Shown: in pieces, positions 46,057-59,129 of the stretch | Layout of the letters: every line of letters starts with the position of its first letter | Position numbering within the stretch: position 1 is the first letter of the stretch | Assembly (NCBI GenBank): GCA_030762935.1 | Contig: CM060890.1 | Location: 69,740,265-69,804,264 of the forward strand | Reading direction: 5' to 3' | Length of the DNA stretch: 64,000 nucleotides | DNA from: Hymenopus coronatus | Taxonomy: Eukaryota; Arthropoda; Insecta; Mantodea; Hymenopodidae | Made by a program: the position numbers and the translations under genes | Notes under the pieces: generated by a model | The model's database searches: none | The model's input: the letters and a program-made list of their open reading frames with translations, nothing else | What the model was told of the DNA's origin: nothing

Positions 46057-46810
46057 TTTAATATATATTAATATTGTATTGTATTTAATTATGCGCCTGT
46101 GAACGTAAGCAATAGAACTTCAACCTCAATTCCAATGCCAAATAATCTAACACACATGAACTTAATTCCGGAATACTGTGTTTATCGAAATGAATTTGTA
46201 AATTGCGACCATTTTTTTTTTCCTACTACCTGGACATTGATATCTAATCCGTGTTTTTAGTTCTTTTTTAAAACTGAAGTCATTAATTATAGCTCTCCGT
46301 AAATTTCTCTTTATCACAGGATTTTAGCTAATGTCACTGTTGTTTTAAATTCTAGCATTAGGTTTCCGCTACTGAGTTTCAGAAAAGCGAAGCTAATCAA
46401 TCGATATCTGCACTCAAATGCAAGCCAATTATGGTCCGATTATTACCCATTCAGCAGGTCTGTAATTGGAACAGCAGATTCATGAATGCTGCAGACCGAC
46501 GAGATATGCCACAAGATAGTAGAGGTGATTACGACCGCAGATCAGCAAATATGTAATGACCTGCATGTCAAAAATCTGACGAGAGTTTGCACATGATTTG
46601 TGGTACAGATCGTTACACCGACCACATAAAAAGGGCAGTCATGTTAACAGTAAACGAGTGTAATTATGCTGTATGATCAGGCAAATGTCAACTTCACGAA
46701 TTTTCTTTTAATCCTTACAGGGAGACACCATAAATCTAAATTACGTATCATGAAACCACCCGTAGCATGCTGTTGATAGTAACAAAAACATTGCCCGGTT
46801 TTGTGAAGCT
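46057..46810. other. No gene recognised
   Basis: AT-rich, moderately mixed; a stretch at 46430-46640 is less AT-rich but has no reading frame or known repeat. Confidence 0.4.
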
Positions 46811-46966
46811 CATATTACTATAATAATTATTATTACTATTATTGTTATTACTATTATTATTACTTTATTATTATTACTATTATTATTATCATCATTATTA
46901 TTACCATTATAATTATTATCATTATAATTATCATTATTATAATTATTATCATTATTATTATAATTA
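46811..46966. repeat. ATT/ATTATC microsatellite
   Basis: Long imperfect run of ATT, with ATTATC and ATAATT variants. It resumes after the SINE at 47195-47250, so the SINE split one microsatellite. Confidence 0.92.
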
Positions 46967-47194
46967 TTTTTTTTTAACCTGGTTGGTCATATCCGACGAT
47001 GAATGAAATTGGTGAAATGATGCTCAAATGATCTCGGGGTCCACAGAGCTTAAAGTTACTCGACATTCGTCTTCTCAGGATAAGGGAAAACCCCGAAAAA
47101 AACCTTATCCGGGTAACTCACCCTAAGTGAGATTCGAACTCACGACGTGTTGAATGTGAGGCAGACACGCTACCACCACACTACCCAGGCGGGC
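46967..47194 (-). mobile_element. tRNA-Val-like SINE inserted in ATT repeat
   Basis: On the minus strand the head reads CCCGCCTGGGTAGTGTGGTG (A box), anticodon loop CCTCACA (anticodon CAC, as in tRNA-Val) and B box GAGTTCGAATCTCAC. The body has GGATAAGGTTTTTTTCGGGG, and the element ends in a short A tail (the T run at 46967-46975 on the plus strand). About 228 bp. Flanking ATT repeats hide the target duplication. Confidence 0.9.
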
Positions 47195-47250
47195 TAATAT
47201 AATTATAATTATTATTATTAATACTATTATCAGTATTATCATTATCAATA
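47195..47250. repeat. ATT microsatellite, second half
   Basis: Continuation of the run broken by the SINE. Confidence 0.88.
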
Positions 47251-47570
47251 TTGCTAGATGCAAGTATTGACACAATCGTGAAGTTTTATAAAGTGATGCC
47301 CATACCAACATTATTTTATGGTTGTGAAATATGGAATTTGAAACAGCAGCAGAAAGGATTGGAAATAGCAAAAGCAAGTCTTACCAAGATATTTGCTGTT
47401 AGATCAGAAAAAGAAACAAACGTCTACCAAGAGTTACATCAATGAATATTCAAAGAATGCCTGCGAACAGAATCTTAAGCAAGTGTGCCTACTAATACAA
47501 ATCTTGTGGTTCGTAGCGGTGGAACAACTGAAACGAAGATGGAATGATTAATTTTCAACCAGTGGGCCAA
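47251..47570 (+). pseudogene. LINE C-terminal fragment
   Basis: The frame gives FYKVMPIPTLFYGCEIWNLK, the well-known thumb or post-catalytic stretch of insect LINE reverse transcriptases (usual form KVMAVPTLLYG.E.W). EIAKASLTKIFAVR follows. After the stop near 47443 a shifted frame around 47530 gives QLKRRWNDQF, recalling the GRPRKRW tail of such proteins. Everything before the thumb is missing, as in 5'-truncated copies. Confidence 0.75.
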
Positions 47571-47901
47571 TATTTGCTGTTTACGATGATAACCTCAATC
47601 TTTTTAAACACATTTTGTCAGCAACGAATACAATAAGGTTAAATATTTTAAGCTACAATTGAAGGACTATTTATCAAAATTAATAATCTGTGATTTAAAA
47701 TAACCAAGCAGTTAAACCTAATTCTTTAATATAAATATATTCAAGGTATAATAAAACAATGCAAGGTATTACTCAATTGCTATTAATATATTCTTAGAAT
47801 GTAATGGAAATGTAGGGAACGTAATCTGAGATAAAAACAAAGTGCACTCTTTTACTGCTAAAGCTATTATAATATACGTAGTGTTATAAAATACACAGAG
47901 C

Positions 47902-47904
<3 letters not shown>

Positions 47905-47940
<36 letters not shown>
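47905..47940. repeat. (TA)18 microsatellite
   Basis: Uninterrupted TA dinucleotides. Confidence 0.98.
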
Positions 47941-47943
<3 letters not shown>

Positions 47944-48798
47944 CTTGCAAGGTTTCTCAGTATAAACGGAGAGTGACGGAAAATCTGAACAAATATGTAC
48001 ACTAAATTGTTAATTCTTTGAAAGCCATGCTGCTGGATACAGACGCAGGGTGTTTTGTGATGTTAATGAATCTCTTTCCCAAATTGTGTTTGTAATTCTC
48101 TCTCTCTGTCCTTCAATATATTTGCAATAACAAGGTCAAAACCAGTGATCCCAGTTTGGCTCTATTAATATTACTATCGCACTCATTGCATTGCCGTCGC
48201 TAATTCACACGCCTAAGTCTTTATGGAGCGTGGTAGAGACTCTTCGTTGCCATCTTTCTGCCTTCTATCAAAGTAAGTAAACGAACAAGTCATTAAGAGT
48301 TACGAGGCAAATAGAATGCAACAGTTTATTTCAAAACGACGTGGAGTTCATACATAACTAATGAAAGTAAACTTCGCGCTGCGATTGTCTAGGAGAATAC
48401 TTTCTTTGGAGAAGTAACGTTCTAACTGCCTACGGAAACAGTAATTTCTTGATAACCATTAACGGCGCGATAATGGATTCAGAATAAGTATTCCCATATT
48501 TAACTTTAGGTAAAGATTATGATACTACTTTTGGCACTTGTGTTGAGAAATAATCATTAATAGGATAAGATGAACCGCTTCTTCAATTTTTAAAAACCTG
48601 TTTTTGAAATATTATAATAATGATGTAAAAGACTCTCTCTTTCTTGAACAACTACTCAGAATCTGCTCACTCCGTGTCTTGTAGTAATTCTGCCTTATAA
48701 TTGGCTGCGAAATTTCCGTCGAACTCACTCAACTGCTGCATGCGATGCATTCCCTTTAACAACTCAACGCTGTAATTATTTTTATAATTCATTTTTAA

Positions 48799-49130
48799 AG
48801 GGGCGGCCCCACACCCGCAGTCCCCGCTGACGATCCTCAGAAGGCTACATTGTCTTCCCGTGCCTATGCTGTTAAAACTAACGTGCAGACAACAAGGGAA
48901 GGGTGTGAGCGTGCAGTTTGCATACGGAAGGAATGGTAAGCTAGATATTCGGGTTCCGCCGAAGCACCCTGGTTAGTAAAGTTATTCTACTCGTGCAGGC
49001 TTGCAGAGGCCTGCAAGCGTGTTAGGGTGATGGCCCGGAGCTACATATGACCTGACTGGTGCCCTGGGACTAAGTGGTTAGCTAGAAAGGGAAGTGGAAA
49101 GGGGTGCTTGAAGAGCTATGGCTTAGATAT
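48799..49130. other. Unexplained GC-rich island
   Basis: It starts with GGGGCGGCCCC and is much richer in G and C than the surrounding 5 kb. It contains GGCTTGCAGAGGCCTGCAAGC near 49000, whose GCTTGCAG and CTGCAAGC halves form an 8-bp stem. No long frame and no tRNA-like boxes. It may be an unrecognised SINE-like repeat or a conserved non-coding element. Confidence 0.4.
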
Positions 49131-52100
49131 CTAAATGAGATGGTGTGATTGTTAAAAGGCATGCAGTTAGGCCTGGTTAGGGCTTCAAATCCTTTTTATA
49201 CCTGTGAGCCACGTGCCTGGAAATTTCCTGAATCTGTCATACGTGCAGTACTCCATTATTCTGAGAGGACGAATGCCGAGAACTTTAGCTCCATAGACTC
49301 TAGGTGCATTTGAGTATCGTTACACCGGTTTCATTTATTATCAGATATAACCAACAAGGTTAAATAACGTTGAACTGCAGAAAAAATATTAAAAAGTAAA
49401 TTCATGATTCAATATTCCCCAGTGTATATGTTGATATTAATGAATTATTGGACGTTAAAAATTAAAAAAATTACAAATACTTGAAATATCCTACACTTAA
49501 TGATATGTTTTTATATTATTATGCAACAAGAAAACTGGCACTTAGTGTAAGTACCATTCTGAGTTGAAAGCATTGTATGTTGACATCAAAGGCAGACATT
49601 ATCTTCCATTCTTGTTAGCATAGTGAAAACAGCCGACCTCGCTAAAAGCTCACTACAACGTAAGTAAATGGTGACAGAATTTGCACAGGAAGCACGCTGC
49701 TGATGAGATAATGCTCCAAAATAATGGCATACACATGTGGCTGAGGATTAACAGAGCGGCACATATAAAGGCTTACTCTGAGCCCCTTTTAAGCTATGTT
49801 TCATGGTTTAAATGATAACGCTTTTTTGTGTGCCGTTATATTTCCTCTCGCGTGGATTTACACTAATCAAATATATGCGAAGAAAGTAAAAGGCCTAATT
49901 TGTTCTACCTGTTAAGCAAGCATTCATAAAGATATGGGACTGAAGAAATTAAAAGGTAATTATGAGACTGTGTGATCGAGCATGTTTGTAACAGAGCAAA
50001 CAACTTATGTGTATAATGTTGTTATATGTTCTTACAGCACTATTGAAATGCTTTTGTAACAGAAAATACTGGATAACTTTACATCTAAATCAGTTCTAGT
50101 TATAAACTAGGTGAAGAGAATTTTCAAGGAAATTTATAAAGAAACAGTTAATGACGTAAAGATTAGTGATCGAATAATTTTCAAATTAATCATTCAACAT
50201 TTATAAACAATAATATCAACATTAAGACATAGTGCCTTGCTCCCTAATGGGTTTTCATAAAATTGGAAATGCTTTTAGTGTCCAGTGGAAAATCAGCTTA
50301 ATTCTACATTTAAATTTCTCACAGACCTTCCATTTGTGTATGTAAAATTAAACAAAAACGGTTTTAAAAAGAAAATTATATTAGCTCATTGCCACATGTT
50401 TTTAACATACGTAATTCACTTAAGGATAATGAAGTAGTCAATCTGTTTATAGGATGACGATAATAGACATGGAACTAGATTGTATATTATACAAATAAGT
50501 AAATTAGTGCATTTAGAGCATTTACTCTTAAACTAACTTTTATACTACACCAAATTTTAAGTGGTGAACTATTTTGAACAGCAGTACTAAATGCTACAAG
50601 AAAGTGTGTTTGGAAACTAGACGTAGCTTATAACTTCTGCTATCCAGTATTTTCTGTTTCCGGTTACCTCTGTTGTGAAAATGGTTACTTCATGCTTGCA
50701 GGTTTCAGATGAAAATCCAAATTCGTCTTGGAATTCCATTTACAACAACATAAAATCTATGGTTATGTATCGGAAAAATGTAGGCCCCAAATAAGCAAAC
50801 AAGACGATCTAGATTTTCCAAACCAGTTACTTAAATTAATGATTTGTATATAGTATGCAATTATAAATATTGAATATACTTTGTGATCAAACCGTCAATT
50901 GCGTAGATGGTCCAGATATCGGAAGTAAACCAAACCATGTCCACGAGCTATTTTTAAGAACCCTGATGTTTCTTAACATTCATAGTAGTTTATTCCTTTA
51001 TATTTCTTCATTATAACTTACTCTCTACATCTGATTTTTAGAATTTTCCCTTTATTCTTTTTATCCGTTACATAATACGTAAATCTTCACTCTAGTATTG
51101 TGTAATGTGTCAAAAATGATTTGAAAGTATGTAAACTTTACTACTTCAACTTAGGTTTACATTATCTTATTGGTGTGCCAGAGAAATTAAACAGTGCAGA
51201 TAGTTTTGGTTTTAAGTAGAAAACTTACGATTTTTTTACCAGTAACCCTAAGACTTTTAAAAGAAGTAGCTGTTACATGTAAACAGTAATGTATTTCATT
51301 TGAATCGTAAAAAGTATCTGACAACAGTGATAGGGCAGCTATATGGACGGCCCTCTAACACAATCAGTTTGGCGCTAAGCAAAGTCTTATGGAACGGGGA
51401 TGAGACGTTAAAAGTATTTTGCCCACCACATATGGTAAACGAAGTATCTAACCGAACAATTCGGACACAAATATGACCGAGTTGTTAAAGCGACGTAAAA
51501 TAAATTAGAATTAAAAAACGGTAAGTTCATAAGAGCTTGGTTGCAAGCATGTTTGTTGTTCTACTTTGCGTGTACAGACACAAAAGCTATAAAATCCGCT
51601 GTCTTTTATCTGAGAAGTCACTTGAAATTGTCTAGAAACTATCGAATATTTTTACTTTAATAACGTTTTGCGTTTTACCTTTCCGCTGTTATTCCCCGTT
51701 TGAGAGAGTTTCTCTTCCGAAATAATAATTTAATTCAGGCTTCTTGTAAGTCGACTCACTGGACTCTTTGGTAAACCAATGCATTAAAGTTAAAACTATT
51801 TCTGAACAATTTAGATTTGCAATTTTAAAAATGCTAATATGATCGCCAAACAATTTTCATTTTAGTAAGAATATTAAAAGTATGCCTTCTGAGTCAGTGT
51901 AGTATGAGAATTTTTTGAGTGCCAAAAAGGAAAAACTGTAAGAAGTGTTAAACAAGTACTTTAAAAATAATTAAATTATATGTATGCTTTAGTTTTGCAA
52001 GCAATTCCAAATTTATATGGGTGTTAAATCCTTCTGAATAAGCCTATAACTGCACGGTGAGATAACTGTCTAGTCCATTTGTAGTGGATTGGAAGAGGTA

Positions 52101-52813
52101 ACATGCTCGGATCTCGGTGACATACGGATTTACATACTGATCGTCTTTATGTATTCCAGTCTCGAGTAATATATTCAGGCCTTAAATTGGATACCTGACG
52201 TCATATTCGCCTACACCACCTCATTAGTTTGCCGACTTCCGAACCGTATATACCTCACGTAGGAAGCTGTAAATTATCAGAGTGGTGGTGTAGGGGACAA
52301 ATTAACTACCGCGGCTGGTTGGTGCTGATACCACACCTCATTAGTTCTCGTCAGTCACACCTAGTTAACTTTTTGTGCAGCAACAACAACTATTATATCG
52401 ATTTATCTGAAACCAATTACTCTCTGCAAGTATGGAGGAAACCGTATGGAGGAAGCATTTCATGTAACTCACTGCTGGCATTTATGTGATGTACTTTTAG
52501 CTGATTGTTGCTTTTGCCTAAAATGGTGATAATTCTAAATGTTATTCCTGTATTATGTTGCTATATACAATGTTGCTAATTGCAAATAAAAACGCTATCA
52601 ACTATAATTGCAATATTTCTTCCAGAAAATGTGTAATTCCTAATTAAACAATATACCTAGGTATACAGAAAGAACAGTAGCATTTACATTTCGAAGTAGA
52701 AAGTGTGGAGAGAAAGGGATTCATGTCTGGAGTTTTTTAATCGGAGTTGGCTGAGCTAATGCAGTATATGCGTGCCTTTTCTTGGACGCTAGATATAGAG
52801 ACAGGTGAAGAGA

Positions 52814-52839
52814 AGGAAGGAAGGAAGGAAGGAAGGAAG
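52814..52839. repeat. GGAA tetranucleotide repeat
   Basis: About six GGAA units. Confidence 0.9.
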
Positions 52840-53340
52840 AGAACCCACCCGCCTATCTTTCCTAGTGTTATCCACCAAAGAAGGTTTATTTCTTTGAGTA
52901 ACTAGTTGAAATATTAAGCAAAACAGATCGCACATGCACAAGGTGAGCTCTTAATCTGCAGTCAGAACGAGAGATTAGCATTGAAGCCATTAGATATCAG
53001 GGCGTATGGTGTACTTCAAGTCTACATGTTGTCGCTCTGCTATGCTTCTGAAATTATATAAAACCTACTGGAAGAAGACTAGAGAAGGTGAGAACCTCAA
53101 AAAAGGTGAGCGAATAGTATACAGCAGGGCATTAATTCAGAATACTTTTTTCGTTATTAAATTAAGTTTGAAATTTCAATATTGCATTCTATTCTCATTC
53201 AGGGTCGTGTTATACTTTTTATAATTTAAATTATACCCAGGAACTGTTAACATAATACAGTATTGAAACATTCATTATATGCTGGAGGTAATTTGGCCCT
53301 TGATGGCTTGATTGAGCCGAACTTCAGAAATAAATATACC

Positions 53341-53344
<4 letters not shown>

Positions 53345-53400
<56 letters not shown>
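53345..53400. repeat. (CA)21 then (TA)7 microsatellite
   Basis: CA run at 53345-53386, TA run to 53400. Confidence 0.98.
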
Positions 53401-54894
53401 ATTTCTATTGTATCCAATGTGAAAATCTGAATGATTGCTCTCATATTACATAGAGGAACTCAATTAGTGAAATCTATTAATTTGGGGATTATGGCAACTC
53501 GAGTGTATAATTTCAAAATTACTGTATTTTCCCAATGTTGGGCCACCTTATTATTAAAAATTAATGATATTTTATAATTAATACACCATAAAATAAAAAG
53601 TGTAATTCCTATATATATACATTTATTTTATTGTGCATCCTATATGAAATATAATTCATGGTGTTGATTATAGTATTAAAATATCATAATCCTAAAGTTT
53701 CTAGCTTTCCGAAAATTTGAACCCCTCTATAAAATATGATAAAAATAATTCCGTATTTTACATTGGATACAATATACAATATAAAATAAAACATATTTAT
53801 AGTTATCAAATTATATATGTTCCAAGGTTGGGCCAAATTAGCTTCAGTTTACAGTAAAAGGTTCAACAATGCAGTATGGTAACACCTCCTGGTTATAATG
53901 CATCAGATAATACTCATCCTGAATAAGAGCTCAATGCAATGTTCAAATTTGAAGGTTAATTTAAAAAAGAGTTCAGAATTAATGCCACTGCTCTACTTGG
54001 ATGCAAAAACACGCCACTGATATTGATTTTCCATAATGTTTTTTATTTAATGTGAGCGTAATCACTTTATCTGTTGAGTTTCACACCTACCCATTTGTGC
54101 CAATCTCTTATGGTTTGAACAAAGTGAGCGGCTAAAGGGGTGTAAAGCGGAAATATTTTACCCGAGTGATATTGGTTAAATGTGTCACTCCTTTTATTGA
54201 GGCAATTACACCTCCTAAACCTATTAGGAATTCAACATAGAATGGCATAAGCAAAGAAAAAGAAAACATAATATGGTTGAATATGAACTGGAATTACAAG
54301 ACGATTAAAGGAGAAACTATCTGGATCTCCTAAAATATAAGGATTCCTTAAACATAAAATATATAAAATAATAATTAGAACAATAAACCCTAAAATATCC
54401 GATATCAAACCTTGTAGTCCTCAGATCCTAACCAATTAACAGAGGTCGGTTTCTGGCTAATAAATAAGGAGTAATATGAACATTATATAAAGTGGTTGGA
54501 AAAAAAAACTTCCTCTCAAATATTGCTTTCCTTATTATATATCTACTCTTTGAACGGAACATCAGACACGGAAATAAACCTAAAATTAATGTCGATGAAC
54601 TATCGAAAAATTGGCATCAAACCGGTGGAATGGGCAGATTCGGTACTACAAACAAAGATAAAACAGCAGAGTAGGCAACCTAGCTACGCATAAATGATCG
54701 AAAATCATTAAAAAGTAGGAAATATAGAATTTCCGCTTTACTTGATAACTGTAACGGCACCCCGCCATATATATAAAGTTAACCCACAGACTGCATATAG
54801 TTCTAACGCATTCCACATAAGCGCTAGTGTAAATAGATGTATCGGGGTTTAGCTCAATAAACTAGATTGCATTACAGGCGGATTAACAAGGTAT
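53401..54894. other. No gene recognised
   Basis: AT-rich. Overlapping 60- and 65-codon frames near 54492-54693 have no recognisable family. Confidence 0.4.
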
Positions 54895-55057
54895 CAGGAT
54901 TTGCAGAATTCAACGGGGCTATTTCAAATTAAAACCTGCTGGTGGAAAACTGGTCGACCCACTCACACTCTCTGCTGATAGCAAGACGTGTAAAGGTTAC
55001 TCTCGTCAGCACTACACAGGTTTTAACTTGAAATAGCCCCGCTGAGTTCTGCCACTG
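54895..55057. mobile_element. 163-bp foldback (MITE-like) element
   Basis: The arms 54903-54938 and 55017-55052 are 36-bp inverted repeats with three mismatches, sharing CGGGGCTATTTCAA and TTAAAACCTG. Both edges appear to start CAG. The inner 78 bases hold no frame. No target duplication is visible, so the superfamily is undecided. Confidence 0.75.
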
Positions 55058-55898
55058 TTTTAATGCACCAAATAAAACCTACACACGTCAAATACGGGGC
55101 AGTTGGGCCAGCTGGTATACATGTTTTCCCGTACGTGGCCAAACCAGACTTCTTCTTTAGCTACTTATTCGCCTTAAACTAATTACTAAGTTTTCTTTTT
55201 CTGACAGAGCGGTTGCTTTGTTAACGCTATTGTAAACATTCTGAGTTGTTAATCTTGCTCTACTACCATTCATCCTGGGATGTAGCGAATGAGACTTAAG
55301 AGTGCAGTATAGGTTACCGTGCATAGCTTTTTTTTTTTTTTTTTTTGCCACGACACTAGACAGAATAGTGAATCTATATTTCCTGCCTCTGCGTTTCGGA
55401 AAAATTCTAGAACCTGCTACGCAGATGTTGATGTTTTTACATTATTACGTCATTTGGTATTATTAACCAATTTGTTAGTTTATAACTGTCTGAAAATCGT
55501 TTATCTGCATAGCTGAGGAAACTCTCCGTATACCCCAGTAATTTTTATAGGTCGGAATATGAGTTTCAACGGCGCTTCTCCCAAAGAAGTAAGACACTCA
55601 ATTATCTTCAAATTGTAGTTGTATTTTTTGATTCATATTTATATATGTGGTTTTACTTTATACAAAGTTTTAGTTACTGGTAGTACTCACTCGACAGAAT
55701 AAAACTACTGATATGACGCGCAGTATGCTAAGTTGATAGGGCTTAGTGTAACAGTTGCTTCTACCTTGATAGTTACACCTGCTTGTTGTTTGGCATTCTT
55801 CTTTTTCGTGATGACGGATGAGCACCTGAAGCTAATTTCGTTGAGACGTCATAAGCAATTCAATTCTATTAATTTTTCTGTGCTAATATGTAATTGTA
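55058..55898. other. No gene; T19 run at 55328-55346
   Basis: AT-rich. The T run could be the tail of a minus-strand retroposon, but no head was found beyond it. Confidence 0.4.
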
Positions 55899-55954
55899 CA
55901 GGGTGTCTAGAAAATAAGTATCCATTTCATAGAAATAGTGATGGTATCGGTTTA

Positions 55955-56176
55955 TTAGTGATAACTTTCAACATGGTCACCATCAATATCACGATACAAT
56001 TCCCATTTTTCAGCAGGGCGCGAAACATACTCTGAAGCATTGCTGGTATTATGGAAGTAGCAGCTTCTATGATGCGACCCCTGAGCTCCTGTGACAAATG
56101 AACACACGCCCTTTGATAAATCCCCACATAAGAAGTCCATCGGTGTGAGGTCAGGGGAACGTGCTGCCCACGACAT
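55955..56176 (-). pseudogene. DUF4817-type transposase, C-terminal fragment
   Basis: The frame MSWAARSPDLTPMDFLCGDL matches the SPDLTPLDFFLWG region of these transposases, where the third catalytic Asp lies. Later residues (ASEYVSRPAEKW) fit only loosely, with one or more shifts, as the overlapping frame 55927-56193 also gives related sequence. Confidence 0.85.
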
Positions 56177-56289
56177 GAGGCCTGCGCGTCCAATCCACTT
56201 CCTAGGGAAATGTGAATTCAGGAACGTATATACAACTAAAGCATAATGACATGGTGCACCATCTTGCTGAAAGTCCAGGCTCCGTTACC

Positions 56290-56459
56290 AGCGATCCAGT
56301 GCGCTTGAACTTGTTTACCAATGTGCGGATTGTTTTATCAGTGGGACTAGTGTGATGGAATCTGCGGTTAAATCTCATCCGAATGTCATCATATGACGAC
56401 CTCTGTAGCCTCCAAGTCACAATAACCACCTTCTCTTCTACGGTAAACATCCTGTGCAT
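56290..56459 (-). pseudogene. DUF4817-type transposase, N-terminal helix-turn-helix
   Basis: MHRMFTVEEKVVIVTWRLQR through TIRTLVNKFKRTGSLVTEPG is the DUF4817 domain, a helix-turn-helix that binds the terminal repeats. It breaks off after TGSLVTEPG at the internal deletion. Confidence 0.88.
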
Positions 56460-56600
56460 TCAGTCTGTAAACAATGAAGCACATGTTTTATTGGTAGCAT
56501 GCGATTAATGCATGTCATGTACCAGCAATGATATACCATATAAAACATGGTCCTAACGTATTCATTTCTACAAAATAGATACTTATTTTCTGGACCCCTG

Positions 56601-59129
56601 CATAATCAGAGTGAAAGCTTAAAGCAAGTCGAAATTTGTGTATATTACCTATTGGAAAGTTGAGAAAGCCTGTGTTTTATGGGAAACATTTCAACTAACA
56701 TTAACTTCGTAGCTCAGATGAAGGAGCAGCGACAGGGAAAATCGAATTTTAGTGTTTTGGAATCTGACTGTGAGTGTGAATTTTTATTTCTAATTTGCTA
56801 AAATTATTTCGAAATTAAGACTCAAATAAATGAAGCTATGATAGCTTTGCAAGAGAAGGTGTATGAATGTTGCCAATCCTTTTCAAGTACTGCCAAATTG
56901 TAATACTTTTTGTAATGTTTCGAGGTGTTCGGTTGTTCATTTGTGTATAATTCAGTTCCCTGCCGGATTTTTTGCTTTAGTTTGCAATGCCAAATTTCTT
57001 TAGAAATTCGGCTCATGTTATGTTCACCAGTTTGACTCCATATAACACCGCATCGCTCGTTATAATTCTGCTTATAAAGGAAATGCTTTTTACTTTATTC
57101 TTCATGACCTTTGTTTCCTTCAATTCCCATGTATGATTAAGAGCAATGTTTATAAAGCAGTTTTATTCAACCAACCACATACTTCTTATGCTACACCACT
57201 CTTACCTTCACTCCTGGCCCGAAAGCCCACCTATGTTCTGCATTACTGTTTGAGTGAGGCATAAATCTCACAAATGCGCGCACACGCAGATGCACATAGA
57301 TAAGTGTTGTGTTCTAGAATATCAGGTAAAATGCTTCTGTTTTCTACCACTTTTGCTGCTCACCTTATTCAAACCAATAAGTCGCATTAACATGTCCCTT
57401 GTTAATGTGAGGACAGTGAAATACGAAAGTTATAATATAGCAATCAGATTTTTAATATTCTGACCTTCACTGTAATCTACTACACTCTTCCTATAACTAA
57501 ACGGAATGAAACAATAGGTATGTAATGAAGATCCAATTAGTAAAGTGGCCATTATTTGATTATACTAACTTAGTGGAACTTGGTTACACTATCTGCTCGT
57601 CTTAAAAAAGATATTTATTTTGCTTCCTGGAATTTGAAATATTTAAGTTAAGTATTCTACTTATTGTGTCTTGAATGACACTTAATGTATTAACTCATAT
57701 AATTATACAATAGGTATAAACAATTATAAATTGTTTTTCCAAATTTCTAAGATTGAATATAAAAACACTAGATATTGTGTCTTAAATGTGAGAAGTGGGT
57801 CAGTGTGAAACGCAACTTATATGGAGATGGTGACATCTTTAAAGAAATTAAAGCACTAGAGGAAACCAAATGCATCTATACATGTTTTTATTTGTTAGTT
57901 TTTTCATGTTAGAGCCGCATGAATGAGCAAGTATAACAGCTGATTTATTAAGTAAAAAGGAAGACCGAGAATGTCAATTTACTCACTGATGATAAACATA
58001 GGTAAATTTATATACGGGATAGCAATTTTTTTATAATGTGCTCTGTTATTTCAGCAACTTAAGCATTAGACACAAATGTTTTGTCCGTTTAATTTTTTTT
58101 TTTTTTTTTTGGGGGGGGGAAGTAAACTTGAGCGATTTAAATATTTATGTCATTGAAAAGAAAGAAAAAAAAACAAACGATCTGGCTTCAATACAAGAAA
58201 TAAAAATGTATCTAATGGAATATACCAAGTGAGTCAACCGGCCTTAGTTTTTTTGCAAGGTAGACCACCCATCAAACGGCATGTGCGCCGTAGTCCAGTT
58301 TTGCGCATACTTAAACGTATTGCTTCGCTAAATTTAAAGGAATAGCGGTTTAAGGAACAGAACGTAACTACTCCTCCAAAGTACACCTCAAAAACATACG
58401 ACTCGTTTACCGAGGGCGAATTCCGAATTCCAGCTGATTTTACAAACTTTTTGTTACAATATACACAGCAACGTATTTCAGTAAACGCCTCGTAAAAATG
58501 AACCTATCATATCAGTACACTATCAAAGTCAACTAAAAATGGCAGAATCTTGTACTTAGAGCAGGGGATGGCTGCCAAAAATTAGAAAAAAACATTAGGG
58601 ACACGCCTCATCCACAGTGAACCCGTAAAGTCAAAACAGACATATTATCAATCAACGGTTTATTTACATTTTTGCGTCTCGTGCATCTCAAATAACATGC
58701 ACAAACGCTTTTGCCATTTAAATAATAATACTAAAACGCCCAGCGACGGATTAAAACGGCCTTAAAAGGCTAAATGAAGCACGAAAACTCGCGAGGTGGC
58801 AATGGCATAGCGCCTGGTGTACTGGTACTATTGAACGTGGAACGTGTCAAGTCTCGAAATAGCTGAATTGGATGAGGAGGTGTCCTGTGCGCTAACCCCC
58901 AGTGACACAGGTTCGAGCCTCAGCATTGTACAAATTTCTTTTATTGCTCAAAACTTGGAAACCAAATTTACAGTAATCTGATTTTGAAATCCCTGTGAGT
59001 TCAGGACAGTATAAGTTAAATCGTTATTGGTTGGCTGTAATTTATGAGTAGAGTCCGTAGTGACGTCTGCCCCATTGGATTGGCATGATATTATTATGAT
59101 TGCCGACTTCCTTCATTCTCCACACGTAT
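56601..59129. other. No gene; weak tRNA-like block at 58800-58930
   Basis: AT-rich. A T18 plus G9 run lies at 58093-58119. At 58800-58930, GGCAATGGCATAGCGCCTGG and CAGGTTCGAGCCTCAGC resemble A and B boxes, but the spacing is longer than in the other SINE heads. It may be a decayed SINE. Confidence 0.35.

Larger units (their letters stand above)
47571..53344. other. Quiet zone with microsatellites and one GC island
   Basis: Mostly AT-rich with no recognised gene or element. It includes (TA)18 at 47905-47940, the GC-rich island listed separately at 48799-49130, and a GGAA run at 52814-52839. Confidence 0.45.
55899..56600 (-). mobile_element. DUF4817-type DNA transposon, internally deleted
   Basis: The ends form terminal inverted repeats. 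The left starts CAGGGTGTCTAGAAAATAAG; the right, read inward on the minus strand, starts CAGGGGTCCAGAAAATAAGT. Both continue with TATC(C/T)ATTT and a TAGAAAT match. The left flank is TA; the right has CA in its place. On the minus strand, N-terminal coding (MHRMFTVEEKVVIVTWRLQR, then TDKTIRTLVNKFKRTGSLV) lies at 56459-56290. C-terminal coding (RSPDLTPMDFLCGDLSKGV) is at about 56150. The middle, with the first two catalytic acids, is gone. At 702 bp it is a non-autonomous derivative. Confidence 0.9.
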
